This document shows positions 41,753 through 50,555 of a stretch of 64,000 nucleotides of DNA, piece by piece. Source of the stretch: DATFML01 sp964571225 (GTDB lineage: Bacteria; Pseudomonadota; Gammaproteobacteria; DATFLG01); NCBI GenBank assembly GCA_964571225.1, contig CAZNBB010000003.1, positions 1 to 64,000 of the forward strand, given 5' to 3'. Below the pieces are notes generated by a model, which was not told the DNA's origin, made no database searches, and saw nothing but the letters and a program-made list of their open reading frames with translations. The translations under genes and the position numbers were made by a program. The first letter of the stretch is position 1. Each line of letters opens with the position of its first letter.

Positions 41753-42091
41753 TTATGAGTTCTTCATGGTGCCTTTGGGCATCAGCGAGGCCACTGCCTG
41801 GCGCTGTACCTTTATCTTTACGTTGTCGGCCACCTGAAGTTCGAGGAAGTTCTCGTCCACCTGGGTAATGCGCCCCAGCATTCCGCCGTTGGTGACCACT
41901 TCGTCACCCTTGGAGAGGCTTTCCACCATTTTCTTGTGTTCCTTGGCCCGTTTGGTCTGGGGCCGAATCAGCATGAAGTAGAAAATGACGAACAGCAGGA
42001 TCAGCGGCAGAAAGCTCATCAGGGGTCCCGCTTCACTGCCCCCCGCCGCCCCGCCGGCCTGTGCCATGGCGTCCGAGATGAAAAAGCTCAT
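41753..42091 (-). CDS. yajC: preprotein translocase accessory subunit YajC
   Basis: Small single-TM protein bound to SecDF. 112 residues. MSFFISDAMAQ precedes a Gly/Ala stretch and the helix MSFLPLILLFVIFYFMLIRP, then QTKRAKEHKKMVESLSKGDEV, the characteristic cytoplasmic part. ATG 42091 chosen by family start. 42 bases upstream of secD. Confidence 0.96.
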   Translation of the reverse strand: MSFFISDAMAQAGGAAGGSEAGPLMSFLPLILLFVIFYFMLIRPQTKRAKEHKKMVESLSKGDEVVTNGGMLGRITQVDENFLELQVADNVKIKVQRQAVASLMPKGTMKNS

Positions 42092-42164
42092 CGTCCATCC
42101 TTCCGATTGTGTGATCGCTTTGAAATAACGGCCCGCCGGGGCGGACCGCGCACAACACCGCCTA

Positions 42165-43280
42165 TTATGGCACAGGCGACCCGCCCGGGTCGCGCCTGGC
42201 ATAGAACTCACGCACCCAGCCGTCCAGCCGCCCCTCCTCGATGGCCGACCTCAGCCCCGCCATCAGGACCTGATAGTAGTGCAGGTTGTGGACCGTGTTC
42301 AGGTGCGCGCCCAGCACCTCGCCACAGCGGTCCAGGTGGTGCAGATAGGCTCGGCTGTAGTGGCGGCAGGTATAGCAGCCGCAATGCTCGTCAAGCGGCC
42401 GGGGGTCCCGGCGAAACCGGCTGTTGCGTATTCTTATGACCCCGGACTCCACGAACAGGTGGCCGTTGCGGGCATTGCGGGTGGGCATGACGCAATCGAA
42501 CATGTCCACGCCGCGGCGCACCGCTTCCACGATGTCCTGCGGACGCCCCACCCCCATCAGGTAGCGGGGTCGGTCACCGGGCATGAGGGGCGTCACCGCC
42601 TCCAGCACCCGTCGGCGTTCGTCCTCGGGTTCGCCCACCGACAGCCCGCCGATGGCATAGCCGTCAAAGCCCGTCTCCACCAGACGATCCAGAGACTCGG
42701 CCCGCAGGTCCGGGTACATGCCCCCCTGGACGATCCCGAACAGGGCGGCCGGGTTGTCCCCATGGGCGCTGCGGCTGCGCTCGGCCCAGCGCAGGGACAG
42801 TTCCATGGAGCGGCGCGCCTCGGTCTCCGAGGCGGGATAGGGCGTACATTCGTCGAACACCATCACGATGTCCGACCCGAGGGCGCGCTGCACCGCCATG
42901 GACTCTTCGGGTCCCAGAAAGACCCGGTCGCCGTTCACCGGCGAGCGGAACTGCACCCCCTGCTCGCTGATACGCCGCAACTCTCCCAGGCTGAAGACCT
43001 GGAAGCCGCCCGAGTCGGTGAGAATGGGTCCGTCCCAGTGCATGAAGTCATGCAGATCGCCGTGGGCTTCGATGATATCCACGCCGGGGCGCAGCATCAG
43101 GTGAAAGGTGTTCCCGAGGATGATCTGGGCACCGGTCTCGCTCACCGCTTCAGGCGTCATGGCCTTGACGGTGCCGTAGGTGCCCACCGGCATGAAGGCG
43201 GGCGTATCCACCCGGCCGCGGGCAAAGCTGAGCCGGCCCCGGCGGGCCGGCCCGTCGCACTGCAGCAGCTCGAAACGCAT
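42165..43280 (-). CDS. tgt: tRNA-guanine transglycosylase
   Basis: Exchanges G34 for preQ1 in tRNAs for Asn, Asp, His and Tyr. About 371 residues. Substrate pocket GTYGTVKAMTPE, catalytic LTDSGGFQVFSL, second Asp in MPTRNARNGHLF, and the zinc site CGCYTCRHYSRAYLHHL are intact. ATG 43280 (MRFELLQCDG) matches family starts; ATG 43292, four codons earlier, is equally open. Follows queA by a few bases, so both steps of queuosine insertion are co-transcribed with the sec genes. Confidence 0.97.
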   Translation of the reverse strand: MRFELLQCDGPARRGRLSFARGRVDTPAFMPVGTYGTVKAMTPEAVSETGAQIILGNTFHLMLRPGVDIIEAHGDLHDFMHWDGPILTDSGGFQVFSLGELRRISEQGVQFRSPVNGDRVFLGPEESMAVQRALGSDIVMVFDECTPYPASETEARRSMELSLRWAERSRSAHGDNPAALFGIVQGGMYPDLRAESLDRLVETGFDGYAIGGLSVGEPEDERRRVLEAVTPLMPGDRPRYLMGVGRPQDIVEAVRRGVDMFDCVMPTRNARNGHLFVESGVIRIRNSRFRRDPRPLDEHCGCYTCRHYSRAYLHHLDRCGEVLGAHLNTVHNLHYYQVLMAGLRSAIEEGRLDGWVREFYARRDPGGSPVP

Positions 43281-43294
43281 GTCGGCAGCCATAA

Positions 43295-44323
43295 TTACGC
43301 CGCGCGGGTGACGAACATGGCATCGCCGTAGCTGAAGAAGCGATAGCGGTCCTGCACGGCATGCCGGTAGGCGGCCATCACGGCCTCATAGCCGCCGAAG
43401 GCACACACCAGCATCAGCAGGGTCGACTCGGGAAGGTGGAAATTGGTCACCAGAGCGTCCACCGCCCGGAAGCGATAGCCGGGAGTTATGAACAGGTCCG
43501 TTGCGCCGCTGAACGGTTCCGCCCGGCCGCTGGCGGACGCCGCCTCCAGGCTGCGCACCACCGTCGTGCCCACTGCAATCACACGCCCTCCCCGGTCCCG
43601 GGTGTCATGCACCAGCTGGCAGGTCTGCTCCCCTACTTCCACCCGCTCCGAATGCATCCGGTGGTCTTCCAGACGTTCGGCCCGCACCGGCTGGAAGGTG
43701 CCCGCCCCCACGTGCAGGGTCACGAACGCACTCTGCACACCCCGATCGGCCAACCGGGCCAGCAGCTCGGAGGTGAAGTGCAACCCGGCGGTGGGGGCCG
43801 CCACCGCGCCGGGCACCCGGGCGTACACGGTCTGGTAGCGGTCGCGATCCAGTTTGTCGTCGGAGCGGCGTATATACGGCGGCAAGGGGACATGGCCGTA
43901 CCGTTCCAGCAGTTCCAGCACCGGACGCCGGTCGTCGAAGCGCAGCACGTAAAGATCGTGGTCCCGACTCTCCACCTCCACCCGGATCCCGTCACCAAGC
44001 ACCAGCGTGGTGCCGGGGCGCGGCGGCTTGCTGGCCCGCACATGGGCCAGCACCCGCTGGTCCTCCATGGTACGTTCGACCAACACCTCCACCCGCCCGC
44101 CGCTGTCCTTGGCACCGAACAGGCGTGCCGGTATGACGCGGGTGTCGTTGAACACCACCAGATCTCCTGCTGTCAACAGCTCTGGCAGATCGGAAAAACG
44201 CCGATCGGCGAGTACTCCGGTGGCACCATCCAGGCACAGCAGCCGGCTGGCGGTGCGTTCCCCCAAGGGCTGCTGCGCGATGAGTTCGGTGGGAAGATCG
44301 TAGTGGAAATCGCGACGCTGCAT
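43295..44323 (-). CDS. queA: S-adenosylmethionine:tRNA ribosyltransferase-isomerase
   Basis: Converts preQ1 in tRNA to epoxyqueuosine, using the ribosyl part of SAM. 342 residues. FHYDLPTELIAQQP, VVFNDTRVIPARL, PTAGLHFT and the C-terminal NFHLPESTLLMLV are standard. MQRRDFHYDLP at 44323 is chosen; the ATG six codons earlier has no homology. First gene of queA-tgt-yajC-secD-secF; divergent from the tRNA-Leu, with about 90 bases between. Confidence 0.97.
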   Translation of the reverse strand: MQRRDFHYDLPTELIAQQPLGERTASRLLCLDGATGVLADRRFSDLPELLTAGDLVVFNDTRVIPARLFGAKDSGGRVEVLVERTMEDQRVLAHVRASKPPRPGTTLVLGDGIRVEVESRDHDLYVLRFDDRRPVLELLERYGHVPLPPYIRRSDDKLDRDRYQTVYARVPGAVAAPTAGLHFTSELLARLADRGVQSAFVTLHVGAGTFQPVRAERLEDHRMHSERVEVGEQTCQLVHDTRDRGGRVIAVGTTVVRSLEAASASGRAEPFSGATDLFITPGYRFRAVDALVTNFHLPESTLLMLVCAFGGYEAVMAAYRHAVQDRYRFFSYGDAMFVTRAA

Positions 44324-44370
44324 GGCGCGGGATAGTATCACAAGGCGGTAGTCGGCCTATCGCAGGCGTG

Positions 44371-44398
44371 TTGCCCCCTCCCCCGGATGGCTTATACT
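44371..44398 (+). promoter_or_regulatory. sigma70 promoter of tRNA-Leu
   Basis: TTGCCC (44371-44376) and TATACT (44393-44398) lie 16 bases apart, matching the consensus at 4 and 5 of 6 positions. Transcription should start near 44405, giving a very short 5' leader before the tRNA at 44412. Confidence 0.65.
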
Positions 44399-44411
44399 AG
44401 GCCGCTTCAAT

Positions 44412-44498
44412 GCCGGGATGGCGGAATTGGTAGACGCGCCGGACTCAAAATCCGGTTCTGGCGACAGAGTGCGAGTTCGAGTCTCGCTCCCGGCACCA
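44412..44498 (+). tRNA. tRNA-Leu (CAA)
   Basis: Class II tRNA with acceptor GCCGGGA/TCCCGGC, discriminator A and encoded CCA (44496-44498). The anticodon arm CCGGA-CTCAAAA-TCCGG gives anticodon CAA, which reads UUG. A long variable arm (TTCTGGCGACAGAGT region) and GAATTGGTAGAC D loop fit leucine tRNAs. The 189 bases after it, to glgP, show no gene and no obvious terminator. Confidence 0.95.
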
Positions 44499-44687
44499 AC
44501 CTTATCAGTACAGGTACCCATCGCCCGGGGCACGATCCGCTCCCGTAACCCGCAGGACACGGGCCCGATCGACGCACACGGCGTTGGCATGGAACGTGCC
44601 TCTTGCAGACTGCATTTTCAGTGGTGCCCCGGCGGCCCTGACCAGGCCCGACCGGCGCCGCCGTTGTCTCTAATGGCTGGGACGCTT

Positions 44688-47249
44688 ATGGCTGGTACAC
44701 GATTCTCCCTGGAAGTACGACCGAAGATCCCCGAACGCCTGGCGCGACTGCAGGAACTGGCCAACGACCTGCTGTACAGCTGGGACCGTCAGGTGCGGGG
44801 GCTGTTCTTTCGCCTGGACCGGGACCTGTGGGAGTCCTGCGGGCACAACCCGAAAGTGTTCCTGCGTCGTATCGCCCAGGAGCGCCTGGACGAAATGGCC
44901 GGCGACCGGGTCTTCCTGGAGGACTACAACCGGGTCCTGACCACCTACGATACCTATCATGGGGAACAGATACGCACCGGCATCGACCAACACCTCGATC
45001 CGGAACGGGATCTCATTGCCTACTTCTGCGCCGAGTTCGGATTTCACGAAAGCCTGCCCATCTACTCCGGCGGCCTGGGCATCCTCGCCGGCGATCATTG
45101 CAAGGCCGCCAGCGACCTGGGCATTCCCTTCATCGCCGTGGGCATGCTCTACCGGCAAGGTTATTTCACCCAGACCATCGACGGCCACGGCAATCAGGTC
45201 GCCCATTACACCCCGACCGACTTCGCGGACCTGCCCATCGTGCCCGCGGTCGACGGCGGCGGCAAAGAGGTTCGGGTCGCGGTGGACCTGCCGGGGCGGC
45301 AGGTCAATCTGCGTGTCTGGAAAGCCAAGGCGGGCCACATCACCTTGTACCTGCTCGACAGTGACCTGCCCGACAATCAGGAAATCGACCGTGCCGTCAC
45401 CTATCAACTGTACGGCGGCGACCTCAACACCCGCATCCAGCAGGAAATCGTCCTGGGGATCGGCGGCGTACGCGCCCTGCGCGCCCTGGGCCTGAAACCC
45501 ACCGTCTGGCACATCAACGAAGGCCATGCGGCCTTCCAACTCCTGGAGCGTTGCCGCGAGTTGGTGGTCGGCGAGAAACTGGACTTCGCCACCGCAATGG
45601 AAGTGGTGGCAGCCGCCACCGTGTTCACCACCCATACCCCCGTCCCCGCCGGCCACGACATCTTCGATCACAATCTGATCAGCAGTTATTTTTCCGAATA
45701 TGTGCAGACCCTGGGCATCTCCATGGACCAGTTCCTGCAACTCGGGTCGAGTCCCAGCAACCAGGGCGGCTTCAATCAGACCGCTTTGGCGCTGCGGGCA
45801 TCGCGCTTCCACAATGGCGTCAGTCGCATCCACGGCGACATGGCCTCGCGCATGGAAGGCTACATCTGGCCCCAGGTCCCCCATCACGAAAACCCCATCG
45901 GCTACGTGACCAACGGCGTACACGTGCCCACTTTTCTGGCACGTGAATGGGTCAACTCCTATGACATGCGCTTCGGCCGCGAATGGCGCAACGAGCTGTT
46001 GAGTGAACGGTACTGGGAACGCATCGACGAGATACCGGATCACAGCTACTGGAGCCTGCGCCAGTCGCTCAAGGCGGAAATGCTGGAAGACGCCCGTCGC
46101 CGGGCGGTGCTTCAGCACCGTCGCAGCGGCGCCAGTGAAGCCCTGGTCGAGCGCTTGACCCACTTCCTGACGCCCCACGAAACCGATGTGCTCACTGTCG
46201 GTTTCGCGCGCCGCTTCGCGACTTACAAGCGCGCCACGCTGCTGTTCTCGGACCCCGAGCGTCTGGCGCGGCTGCTGAACGACCCGCAGCGCCCGGTGCT
46301 GCTGATCTTCGCCGGCAAAGCCCACCCCAGCGACCTGCCGGGCCAGCACCTCATACAGGTCATCCACGACTTCGCGCGGCGCCCGGAGTTCATGGGCAAG
46401 ATCGTGCTGCTGGAGGGCTACGACATGTCCCTCGCCCGCAAGCTGGTCACGGGCGTGGACGTGTGGCTGAACAACCCGGAATATCCACTGGAAGCCAGCG
46501 GCACCTCCGGCGAGAAGGCCGCCATCAACGGCGTCGTCAACCTGAGCGTGCTGGATGGATGGTGGGGCGAGGGCTACAACGGCGAGAACGGCTTTGCGAT
46601 CACGCCCCATGGACCGCAGTACGAAGCCTCCTATCGCAATCAGCAGGAAGCGAACGAGCTGCTGGACATTCTCGAGCATCAGGTCGTGCCGCTGTACTAC
46701 GAGCGCAACGGCCACGGCTTCTCCGAGGGCTGGGTACGCCTGTCCAAGGCCTCCATGAAATCCATCCTGCCCCACTTCAACGCGCAGCGCATGGTCATGG
46801 ACTACATCCGCGACTACTACGGTCCCGCCAGCCGCCAGTGCGCGGAGCTGGCCGCGGGACGCTACCAGAGCGCCGCCGTGCTGGCACGGTGGAAGGACAA
46901 GGTGCTGCGCAGCTGGCCGGGAGTGCGGATACGCCGTGTCGACGAGGCAACGCAGCAGATAGAGGCCGGCTCACGGCTGACCGTCGCGGTGGCGGCCCAG
47001 CTCAACGGCCTTGCACCCCAGGACGTGGTGGTGGAATGCGTGGTGGGTCGGGAAGACGAGCGGGGCGGGTTCGCGCAGGCCGGACGCTACACGTTCCTGC
47101 CCACCGGCAAGAACGAGACCGGTGAGGACTTGTTCGAATTGGACCTGCAGCCGCCGCTTCCCGGGCTGCAGTTCTATACCGTGCGCATCTATCCCTGGCA
47201 GCCGTCACTCAGCCATCGCTTCGAGATGGGCTGCATGGTCTGGCTGTAG
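44688..47249 (+). CDS. glgP: alpha-glucan (glycogen) phosphorylase, DUF3417 type
   Basis: PLP enzyme releasing glucose-1-phosphate from glycogen or maltodextrin. 853 residues. Begins with a DUF3417 domain (LARLQELANDLLYSWDRQVRG), then the GT35 core of the short Thermotoga/Thermus-like branch, not the E. coli GlgP/MalP branch. The likely PLP lysine is in ASGTSGEKAAINGVVNL; VTNGVHVPTFLA and FARRFATYKRATLL are conserved. ATG 44688 has GGGA upstream; ATG 44673 is an alternative. Heads the glycogen cluster. Confidence 0.93.
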   Translation: MAGTRFSLEVRPKIPERLARLQELANDLLYSWDRQVRGLFFRLDRDLWESCGHNPKVFLRRIAQERLDEMAGDRVFLEDYNRVLTTYDTYHGEQIRTGIDQHLDPERDLIAYFCAEFGFHESLPIYSGGLGILAGDHCKAASDLGIPFIAVGMLYRQGYFTQTIDGHGNQVAHYTPTDFADLPIVPAVDGGGKEVRVAVDLPGRQVNLRVWKAKAGHITLYLLDSDLPDNQEIDRAVTYQLYGGDLNTRIQQEIVLGIGGVRALRALGLKPTVWHINEGHAAFQLLERCRELVVGEKLDFATAMEVVAAATVFTTHTPVPAGHDIFDHNLISSYFSEYVQTLGISMDQFLQLGSSPSNQGGFNQTALALRASRFHNGVSRIHGDMASRMEGYIWPQVPHHENPIGYVTNGVHVPTFLAREWVNSYDMRFGREWRNELLSERYWERIDEIPDHSYWSLRQSLKAEMLEDARRRAVLQHRRSGASEALVERLTHFLTPHETDVLTVGFARRFATYKRATLLFSDPERLARLLNDPQRPVLLIFAGKAHPSDLPGQHLIQVIHDFARRPEFMGKIVLLEGYDMSLARKLVTGVDVWLNNPEYPLEASGTSGEKAAINGVVNLSVLDGWWGEGYNGENGFAITPHGPQYEASYRNQQEANELLDILEHQVVPLYYERNGHGFSEGWVRLSKASMKSILPHFNAQRMVMDYIRDYYGPASRQCAELAAGRYQSAAVLARWKDKVLRSWPGVRIRRVDEATQQIEAGSRLTVAVAAQLNGLAPQDVVVECVVGREDERGGFAQAGRYTFLPTGKNETGEDLFELDLQPPLPGLQFYTVRIYPWQPSLSHRFEMGCMVWL

Positions 47250-47269
47250 GCAGGCGCCACCCGGTCCCC

Positions 47270-48772
47270 TTAGCGCAACGCCCGGCCGTACAACCCCACC
47301 AGGTGATGTAGACGGGTGGCCGCATCGGCGGGCACCTGGTCCCACTCGAAACGCCACCGCCAGTTGTCGCTGGACACGCCCGGTACGTTCATGCGGTGTT
47401 CGCTGCCCAACGCCATCACGTCCTGCATGGGCAACACCGCCAGTTGGGCAACCGATGCCAGCGCGGCGCGGATCAGCGGCCAGGGCATGGCTTCCTTCGG
47501 CGCCGCCAAATAGTCCCGCACATAGGCCTCGGCTTCGTCCGCCAGGGCGTTGAACCAGCCCACCGTGGTGTCGTTGTCGTGAGTGCCGGTGTACACCACG
47601 CTGAGCAGTTCGTGGTTATGCGGCAGATACGGGTTGTCAGGACCGCCGCCGAAGGCAAACTGCAGCACCTTCATACCGGGCAGTGCGAACTGCCGCCGCA
47701 GTGCCTCGACTTCGGGGGTGATGTAGCCCAGGTCCTCCGCCACCAGCGGAAGCTGGTGAAAATGCTCGTGCAGGCGGGTGAACAGCGCCTCGCCAGGCGC
47801 CTCCACCCAGCGTCCGTCGATGGCGGTCTGCGCCTCGGCGGGGATCTCCCAGTAGGCCTGAAAGCCCCGGAAATGGTCGACCCGGGTCAGGTCGAACAGG
47901 CGCAGCTGCGTCGCCATGCGCTGCACCCACCAGCCGAACCCGTCGGCTTCCAACCGGTCCCAGCGGTAATGCGGATTGCCCCAGCGCTGTCCGGTTTCGG
48001 AGAAATAATCCGGCGGCACGCCGGCCACCACTTCCTGACGTCCCTGCGCGTCCAGGGCGAAGAATTCCCGGTGGGCCCACACCTCGGCGCTGTCGTGGGC
48101 CACGAAGATCGGCATGTCCCCGAACAGCAGCACGCCGCGTTCGTTGGCGTAACGGCGCAGATCGTGCCATTGGCGATCGAACACGAACTGTTCGAAGCGC
48201 GCCTGCTCGATGGGGCCGGCCAGCCGCCGATACGCCTCTTCCAGGGCGGCGGGCTGCCGATCGCGCAGTGATATCGGCCAGTCCAGCCACGCCCGGTCCT
48301 GATGTTCCGCCCGCAGGGCCGTGTACAAGGCGTAATCGTCGAGCCAGGCGCGATGGTGTTCCACAAAGCGCCGGTACTCGGCGCGCTGGGCATCGGTGCC
48401 GTGACTCAGAAAGCCGTTGTAGGCCGCCTCCAGGCGGGCCTGGCGCGCGCCGCGGTCGGGCGGCGGCCGGTCGTCGCCGTGCTCCAGCCAGCCTTCGTCG
48501 GACAACGCCTGCAGACTGATCAGCTCGCTGTTGCCGGCATGCACGGACAGGCATTGATACGGCGACCGATCGGCGTGGGTCGGACCCAAAGGCAGCATCT
48601 GCCAGACCGAACAGCCGGCCGATTGCAGGAAATCCACGAACCGGTAGGCCTCGGGACCAAGGTCGCCGTGTTCGCCGGGCCCCGGCAAGGAGGTGGGATG
48701 AAGCAGCAGACCGGCGCGGCGTGCCGCGAAGGCGTCCGCCAGACCTTTATCGGCTATGCCGCTAATGGCCAT
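47270..48772 (-). CDS. malQ: 4-alpha-glucanotransferase (amylomaltase)
   Basis: GH77 enzyme that moves maltosyl units between alpha-glucans, feeding GlgP. 500 residues, the compact bacterial amylomaltase size. Catalytic Asp in TRVDHFRGF, Glu in VAEDLGYI and Asp in GTHDNDTT are intact, and the 5' LLLHPTSLPGPGEHGDLG is typical. ATG 48772 is chosen; a GTG three codons earlier is open. Converges on glgP with 20 bases between stops; 70 bases downstream of the GH57 gene. Confidence 0.95.
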   Translation of the reverse strand: MAISGIADKGLADAFAARRAGLLLHPTSLPGPGEHGDLGPEAYRFVDFLQSAGCSVWQMLPLGPTHADRSPYQCLSVHAGNSELISLQALSDEGWLEHGDDRPPPDRGARQARLEAAYNGFLSHGTDAQRAEYRRFVEHHRAWLDDYALYTALRAEHQDRAWLDWPISLRDRQPAALEEAYRRLAGPIEQARFEQFVFDRQWHDLRRYANERGVLLFGDMPIFVAHDSAEVWAHREFFALDAQGRQEVVAGVPPDYFSETGQRWGNPHYRWDRLEADGFGWWVQRMATQLRLFDLTRVDHFRGFQAYWEIPAEAQTAIDGRWVEAPGEALFTRLHEHFHQLPLVAEDLGYITPEVEALRRQFALPGMKVLQFAFGGGPDNPYLPHNHELLSVVYTGTHDNDTTVGWFNALADEAEAYVRDYLAAPKEAMPWPLIRAALASVAQLAVLPMQDVMALGSEHRMNVPGVSSDNWRWRFEWDQVPADAATRLHHLVGLYGRALR

Positions 48773-48842
48773 CGCTGCCACTTGTCAAAACAGGTTGACG
48801 GATAAATCGAAAATCCACGCTCACGATTCCAAGCGTCCACGA

Positions 48843-50555
48843 CTACGACTGTGCCTGTCCGTGGCGCATCACGCCTCCGTGAACCGGACGGCCGGTTCCA
48901 TGAGTGAAGCTGTGCGATAGATATTCCGGCGGTTCCCGACCGAGCAGGTGATACAGGTGAGACAAGTGCATCCGGAACAGCCGGTCGAAATCGTTCACGG
49001 TATCGGCGGGGTTGTAGTCCCCGAACCACCAGAACCAGTCCGAGCCCTCGCAAATGGACAGCTGATGCTGGATGGCCAATAGCTGGTCCCTGTCCATGTG
49101 GCGTGAAGCGGTGACCTCGTCATAGGCACGCTTCGCCTCGACAAGCATATCCCAGCCCCGGTTCTTGTCTGCATCCCCGATCCAGGTGGAGAACGTCCCG
49201 TACACCCAGCTGCCGGCCACCAGCCGTCCCAGCTTGCGGGGGGTCTGGCCCGCGCTCAGGTAGCGCGAGAAGGTGGTCAGCTCCAGTGCCGGGTGGGACG
49301 CCAGCCGACCGTACAACGCACTGAGGAAATAGTAGCCGTTTTCAGGATAGTGTTCCCACGCGTTCTCGCCGTCGAGAATGATGGAGACCACAGCATCGCT
49401 GTGTTGCCGGGTCGACTGCGCGATCCGTTCCAGGCTGTCCACCAGGTTCGCCACCGCATCGTCGGCGTGCCAGTCGGAGAAGGTGAATCCGATCTGGTCG
49501 GATAACCCGTCGTCGCGAAAGAAGCAGGCAAGCTTGCCGCCGTCTATCCGATAGGGTCTGTAGAGCGTGCGCTCGCGGGAATGGGTGTCGCGATCGGCCT
49601 CTCTGGCCAGGCTGTGGTGGAGGACCGATTCCCCCGTCGCCGCCCAGCGAAAGCCGAATTCCTCCAACAGCCGAAGTGCCGGCTCGCTGACCCCGCCCTC
49701 TGCAGGCCAGCACCCGTCGGGCTTGAAGCCGAAATGCTCCTCGAACGTGTCGATGGCTTCCTGTATATGCCAGCGCGCCCGCTCCTTCCCGCCGGGGTAC
49801 TCGCCGGCGCTGGGCAGAGGCGCATCGGGCTGGGCTTCCCGTGCCGACCCCAGGTCCAGCAGCAGCGGCAGGATGGGATGGGCGTAAGGCGTCACGGACA
49901 ACTCCACCCGACCCTGGCGGGCCAGGGCCGTGTAGCGGTCGATCAGGCCCGAGAGAAGATCGGCGATAACGCTGATAAGCTCGCGCCGGTCGTGCATCGT
50001 AAACCCGCCACCCTTGTCCTGCAGGCGACGCACACGCACATCGGAACGGCGCACCGTCTCGCCCATCCAGGCCAGGTGGTACCACACCAGCAGGTCGACC
50101 AGCAGTTGGTCGTCGGCATAGCCGACCATCAGCGGGTGTGCGATGAGCCATTGGGCCAGTTCGGCCAGCCGTCGATAGTCGGGAAAACGGTCCACCAGAC
50201 GCTCGGCGTTGGCCCGCAGGCAGGCCTGCAGCAGCGCCAGTCTTTCATTGTCGTCGGTCGGGAGCGCAGCACTGCCGAGCTGGGCCAGCAACGGATCCTG
50301 CACCGGCCTGCCTTCGCTGAGAAAGCCTCGAACCTGCGCGGCATAGTCGCTCAACTGTTCGAGCAGGATGGGTGCGAAGTTGACGACCGCACAAGCCTGG
50401 GGCTCGGCTTCCAGGTGCGCCGCCATGTCCACGTAATCCTTGATGGCGTGCAGATAGGTCCAGGGCAGCTCGTAGCGGCCACTGAGCATATCCCGGTACT
50501 GGGGTTGGTGCATGTGCCAGCACAACACCACCTTCAAGCGCGGTTCATCGGACAT
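48843..50555 (-). CDS. glycoside hydrolase family 57 alpha-glucan enzyme
   Basis: GH57 protein of 570 residues, probably an alpha-amylase/amylopullulanase-like hydrolase or a branching/debranching enzyme acting on glycogen. Motif 1 is CWHMHQPQYRD, the nucleophile Glu motif is GCWPAEGGVSEPAL, and the acid/base Asp motif is ILDGENAWEHYPENG. Exact reaction cannot be read by eye. ATG 50555 overlaps the glgC end by 11 bases, with AGGA upstream inside glgC, so translation is tied to ADP-glucose synthesis. No signal peptide, so it acts in the cytosol. Confidence 0.88.
   Translation of the reverse strand: MSDEPRLKVVLCWHMHQPQYRDMLSGRYELPWTYLHAIKDYVDMAAHLEAEPQACAVVNFAPILLEQLSDYAAQVRGFLSEGRPVQDPLLAQLGSAALPTDDNERLALLQACLRANAERLVDRFPDYRRLAELAQWLIAHPLMVGYADDQLLVDLLVWYHLAWMGETVRRSDVRVRRLQDKGGGFTMHDRRELISVIADLLSGLIDRYTALARQGRVELSVTPYAHPILPLLLDLGSAREAQPDAPLPSAGEYPGGKERARWHIQEAIDTFEEHFGFKPDGCWPAEGGVSEPALRLLEEFGFRWAATGESVLHHSLAREADRDTHSRERTLYRPYRIDGGKLACFFRDDGLSDQIGFTFSDWHADDAVANLVDSLERIAQSTRQHSDAVVSIILDGENAWEHYPENGYYFLSALYGRLASHPALELTTFSRYLSAGQTPRKLGRLVAGSWVYGTFSTWIGDADKNRGWDMLVEAKRAYDEVTASRHMDRDQLLAIQHQLSICEGSDWFWWFGDYNPADTVNDFDRLFRMHLSHLYHLLGREPPEYLSHSFTHGTGRPVHGGVMRHGQAQS

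Noticed and set aside
39614..41758. 714-codon frame on the plus strand
   Set aside because: Antisense to secD and secF.
44418..44687. In-frame N-terminal extension of glgP through the tRNA-Leu
   Set aside because: Runs through a tRNA gene and has no homology; the DUF3417 start fits ATG 44688.
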